From a virus: a stretch of DNA of 32,173 nucleotides. This document shows positions 29,594-32,173 of the stretch, in pieces. The notes under the pieces are model-generated. The model worked only from the letters and a program-made list of their open reading frames with translations. It had not been told where the DNA came from and ran no database searches. The stretch is taken from the IMG/VR virus record IMGVR_UViG_3300042541_000726, positions 1 to 32,173 of that record. One strand, 5' to 3'. Position 1 is the first letter of the stretch. The number at the start of each line of letters is the position of its first letter. The translations under genes were made by a program, and so were the position numbers.

Positions 29594-31341
29594 TAAGCGA
29601 ATTGATTAAAGTATTGCGGTTTTACAAAAGTTAATTCGACATTGAAATAATTATCCTTAGTTGAACGAATGTTAAATGTTCCGGGTTGAACTATTACCCC
29701 GATCCATTTCGAAAATTCTTCGTTATACCAATAAACTTTCGGGGATGTTGTTAAAACTTTTAACCCTTCGGCTTCATTGCTTGTTAACGTGTCCGAACCA
29801 ACTTGTACCGCTGGAGAAACATTTTTAAAAGTTACATTTTCAAAATCTGAAATATCTGAAATGTTATCGAAATAACTTTGATAATTATTCCCGTTGTCAA
29901 CTTTTAATGCTTCGTAAATTTTGTGTTCAAATAACCAATAATCCCAACCGCCTAAACTATTTAACCACCGCACATAAAAAGTATTGCAGCTTTGCTCTAA
30001 AGGGCGTTTAACGTTCAATGTGATCGGAGCCAAACAATCTAATAATTCGCCTAAATATAAATGCCCGAATCGAATTGTAACTTTTTTCCCGTTGTTTGAA
30101 ATATCTGTTAAATGGGTTGTTAACGCTTGGGGAATATTTATTCGAGCTAAAGAAATAAATTCAGTAAAAATAATCGGGTCCGTATCGAAAGTGTTTAAAC
30201 TTCCGTCCGTTTCTTGTATCGTGTAACGAATTATAAATTCATCGAAATCAGTTAATGTCGAATTCCCTAAAAATGAAAGCGACATAGGAAAGCCCACAAA
30301 AAAAACAGGGTTTTTAAATTGCGTTATCCATTGCGGCATATAATCGGGATGATAAAACGAGCCGACTGTATTTGCAAAGTATTTATTATAATATCCGTTG
30401 TTCGGGTCCCCGATTTGAAACGCGCCCGCTATGCAGTATTTAACATCTTCGGGATCAAAATAATTAATCCAGCTTTCAGAACTTCCGATCCAATTATCTT
30501 TTGTTGCAAAATAAAATGGGGAATATAAATTTAAATCTTCGGTTCTTACTTCATCAATTGTTGTTTGATATTCCGTGAAATTTAAATTAATTAAACTGCG
30601 TAACGCCCCCGAAATTTCGGCGCGCATCATTCCCCGCGCATCAGGTGTAAACCTTAATTCACGTGTTTGTGGATTAAAAGCATTATCGGTAATTTTTAGA
30701 GTTACGTAAAAGTTTAATCGAGATAAAATATTTACAATCGCTAAAAAGAAAGGATTAAAAACGCTCCAAGTTTTATTAAATGTTGCATAAGCAAAACCGC
30801 CTAAAGTTGAAATATCTAAAATTGTAAAGTTTGCCGCAACGCCTGTTTCCGTAATTACCTGAACAACCGCGCCCACTTCATAGCCCGGAAAAAGAAACGT
30901 TTCGCCCATAAAATTAGTTCCGCACTTTATTTGGTAATAAGTCCCGTTCCAATCGCTTTGCGTTGCCATATCTTTATAATCTTGGCGTTGCATTTCAATT
31001 ACAACGGGATTAAAAGCCGCAACAACATTTACATCGATTTCCGTACTTCCAGCATTGGGCGGTAAAATAACATCGCTTTCGAAAATAGGCGGGTAAAGTA
31101 TCGTGTAAGATGGATTATTGACGGTAACATTTAGCCCCGTAATATTTAAAACTGTGGTGTCGATTGTAATGATTGATGTGTAAAGAATTATTATTCTATC
31201 CCCTACGTTTAAATTTGCCGCGCCTGAATAACTAAATTGATATTTAGTAGGGTTAAAACTCGATTGCGAAAATGAAGTATTAATTCGAATTCCCCTTTGT
31301 TGAAGTACCGAATTAATATTATTGATTATTTCCGTTGCCAT
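29593..31341 (-). CDS. Large tail protein
   Basis: This 582-residue beta-rich protein begins MATEIINNINSVLQQRGIRI. It has repeated strand-rich modules (NITGLNVTVNNPSYTILYPP; LKITDNAFNPQTRELRFTPD) and no catalytic motif. Genes of this size and composition are regularly found between the neck/tail-completion gene and the hub in Bacteroidetes phages, so a distal tail or tail-tip role is likely. Its start overlaps the upstream gene by 23 bases. Function beyond tail is not resolved. Confidence 0.6.
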   Translation of the reverse strand: MATEIINNINSVLQQRGIRINTSFSQSSFNPTKYQFSYSGAANLNVGDRIIILYTSIITIDTTVLNITGLNVTVNNPSYTILYPPIFESDVILPPNAGSTEIDVNVVAAFNPVVIEMQRQDYKDMATQSDWNGTYYQIKCGTNFMGETFLFPGYEVGAVVQVITETGVAANFTILDISTLGGFAYATFNKTWSVFNPFFLAIVNILSRLNFYVTLKITDNAFNPQTRELRFTPDARGMMRAEISGALRSLINLNFTEYQTTIDEVRTEDLNLYSPFYFATKDNWIGSSESWINYFDPEDVKYCIAGAFQIGDPNNGYYNKYFANTVGSFYHPDYMPQWITQFKNPVFFVGFPMSLSFLGNSTLTDFDEFIIRYTIQETDGSLNTFDTDPIIFTEFISLARINIPQALTTHLTDISNNGKKVTIRFGHLYLGELLDCLAPITLNVKRPLEQSCNTFYVRWLNSLGGWDYWLFEHKIYEALKVDNGNNYQSYFDNISDISDFENVTFKNVSPAVQVGSDTLTSNEAEGLKVLTTSPKVYWYNEEFSKWIGVIVQPGTFNIRSTKDNYFNVELTFVKPQYFNQFA

Positions 31342-31819
31342 AGATTTCCGTTTTTGCGCTCTTTACAAAATCCAAAATTAACCTTTTACTTAATTCTTTT
31401 ATTCTCCCGTCATTGATAACATCGTTTATTATCCCTGTGGGCTTATCCATTCCCCGAAAGTTCTTTCCTGTTCTATGCAATAAATCGCCCTGTCTATGGA
31501 TTTTTCGAGCAATTAAAAACGCTAAAGTTTCTTTTTTAATGTTATCGCGTGGAATTATTCCTTTGTCATTTATCCATTTTAAAATAATTCCCTTTAAACT
31601 TCCATTACCGCCGCCCGTGGTTTTCTTTCGCCCGTATTCAAGCCCGTAAATAAAGGCACGCCCGAAAAGTTTATAAGAACCTAAACTAATAACCGAATTT
31701 AAACTTTCTTTTGTTTTACCGCTGGCAGTTGTTCCCGCTGCGTCTAAACTTTTACGCAAATCGGAAATTAACTTTTTATCGAATTCCTCAATTGTTTTTT
31801 TGTCCAGTGATAAACTCAT
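31319..31819 (-). CDS. Neck/tail-completion-like protein
   Basis: This 166-residue basic protein contains TKESLNSVISLGSYKLFGRA, then YGLEYGRKKTTGGGNGSLKG, ILKWINDKGI and FLIARKIHRQGDLLHRTGKN. The GR..T..GG.GSLK..I..W...KGI pattern, followed by IARKIHR.G, recurs next to tape-measure genes in Bacteroidetes prophages. It is comparable in size to HK97 gp10-type tail-completion proteins. It starts 2 bases before the end of the TIG-domain gene, on the same message. The role is inferred from context. Confidence 0.55.
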   Translation of the reverse strand: MSLSLDKKTIEEFDKKLISDLRKSLDAAGTTASGKTKESLNSVISLGSYKLFGRAFIYGLEYGRKKTTGGGNGSLKGIILKWINDKGIIPRDNIKKETLAFLIARKIHRQGDLLHRTGKNFRGMDKPTGIINDVINDGRIKELSKRLILDFVKSAKTEIYGNGNNQ

Positions 31820-31820
31820 T

Positions 31821-32173
31821 TTAATCGAGTAAAATAGTTAAACAATTTTCAAAAGTGTATTGCATTGAATCGGGATTTGTAACAGTTATTGAACGCGTCC
31901 CTATTAAAGCCGCAATATTTACCGAAATGTTTATTTGAATTTCAGTATCGGAAATAAAATCGGTTGAATTAATTGTAATTAAAGTTCCGTTTATTTCAAT
32001 CGTTGCGCCGTCAACAAAACCGCTTCCATAAATTGTAAAACTTAATGTTTGCCCCTGATAAATCGAAGTTGGTGAAATTGAACTAATAACAGGATTTGAA
32101 AAATAAAACGGCGTTTGTGGGCAAATACCGTCTTCGCCTTTTAATTTAACTTGAAATTGCAAAACAACGCCCG
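31821..32173 (-). CDS. Virion/tail protein with IPT/TIG domain, C-terminal part
   Basis: This is the continuation of the gene that starts at 535 on the left end. The frame is open to the right edge and matches the left copy through 32047-32173. The C-terminal domain runs SSISPTSIYQGQTLSFTIYG, SGFVDGATIEINGTLITI and SITVTNPDSMQYTF, a complete IPT/TIG immunoglobulin-like fold. Such domains decorate phage tails and capsids and often bind carbohydrates. An ATG at 32162 is internal (codon 130), not the true start. The domain is cut in the left copy at the edge. Confidence 0.75.
   Translation of the reverse strand, partial: GVVLQFQVKLKGEDGICPQTPFYFSNPVISSISPTSIYQGQTLSFTIYGSGFVDGATIEINGTLITINSTDFISDTEIQINISVNIAALIGTRSITVTNPDSMQYTFENCLTILLD
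32047..32173. repeat. 127-bp exact direct repeat, right copy
   Basis: This is identical to 33-159. Deleting one copy and joining gives a 32,014-bp circle in which the TIG-domain gene is continuous. The sequence just left of this copy (32015-32046) is related to, but different from, 1-32. Confidence 0.95.

Noticed and set aside
1-32173. Integrase, attachment sites, tRNA genes or a lysogeny repressor
   Set aside because: None was found on either strand; the only HTH_3 protein is a 66-residue Cro-like one without a cleavage or effector domain.

Overview
The window appears to be essentially one complete tailed double-stranded DNA phage genome (siphovirus-like) of a Flavobacteriia-type host in the Bacteroidetes. 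The host inference rests on four things. The sequence is AT-rich and all genes lie on the minus strand. Promoter-like boxes fit the Bacteroidetes pattern TAnnTTTG with an upstream TTG/TTTG. Genes mostly lack GGAGG-type Shine-Dalgarno sequences. Many proteins look like families common in Flavobacteriia phages and prophages (tape-measure neighbourhood, DUF3127-like OB fold, KKQTA-type small proteins, a secreted protein resembling type IX secretion cargo). No integrase, CI-type repressor, tRNA, DNA polymerase or CRISPR array was seen, so a virulent lifestyle is the simplest reading.

The last 127 bases (32047-32173) are identical to 33-159. Joining them gives a circular map of 32,014 bp and restores one open 242-codon gene that is split across the two ends. 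Bases 1-32 are a diverged alternative to 32015-32046. This looks like a sequence variant inside an IPT/TIG immunoglobulin-like domain rather than a packaging repeat.

All coordinates below are read on the minus strand, so transcription runs from high to low numbers. Early region 1 (12960 to about 10865) starts at a promoter with an embedded GATAG-N7-CTATC palindrome. It carries small proteins, a winged-HTH-like protein, an XRE/Cro-like HTH protein, a membrane-anchored coiled-coil protein, an OB-fold protein and a 28-residue membrane peptide, and ends at a strong hairpin. Early region 2 (10729 to 7299) starts at a second promoter with the same palindrome. It carries small proteins, RecT, a YqaJ/RecB-like exonuclease and a VSR-like nuclease. 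The replication region (7303 to 3055) starts with a promoter and a leader RNA that can form a pseudoknot. It then has an initiator gene containing six 11-bp iterons, a DnaB helicase, a PP-loop ATPase and small genes. A terminator at 2968-2997 separates it from the late genes.

The late region reads terminase small subunit, terminase large subunit, tail assembly chaperone with a probable -1 frameshift, and the TIG-domain virion protein. It then crosses the circular joint to a neck/tail-completion-like protein, two large tail proteins, tape measure, ClpP-like prohead protease with a probable internal scaffold, major capsid protein, probable tail tube, portal, head-tail connector, tail fibre and LamG-like protein. 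Last come a lysis and accessory cluster: T4-type lysozyme, secreted T9SS-like protein, holin candidate, tail-anchored protein, a PAS-HisKA fragment and a spanin-like membrane protein. The tail genes precede the head genes, so terminase and portal are widely separated.

The points most worth following up are: iterons whose 11-bp period is out of frame with the coding sequence; the pseudoknot leader RNA; a CCCC box at a fixed distance before six start codons; the duplicated promoter-palindrome cassette; the histidine-kinase fragment without an ATPase domain; the T9SS-like secreted protein; the TIG variant; and an apparent total absence of GGCC.
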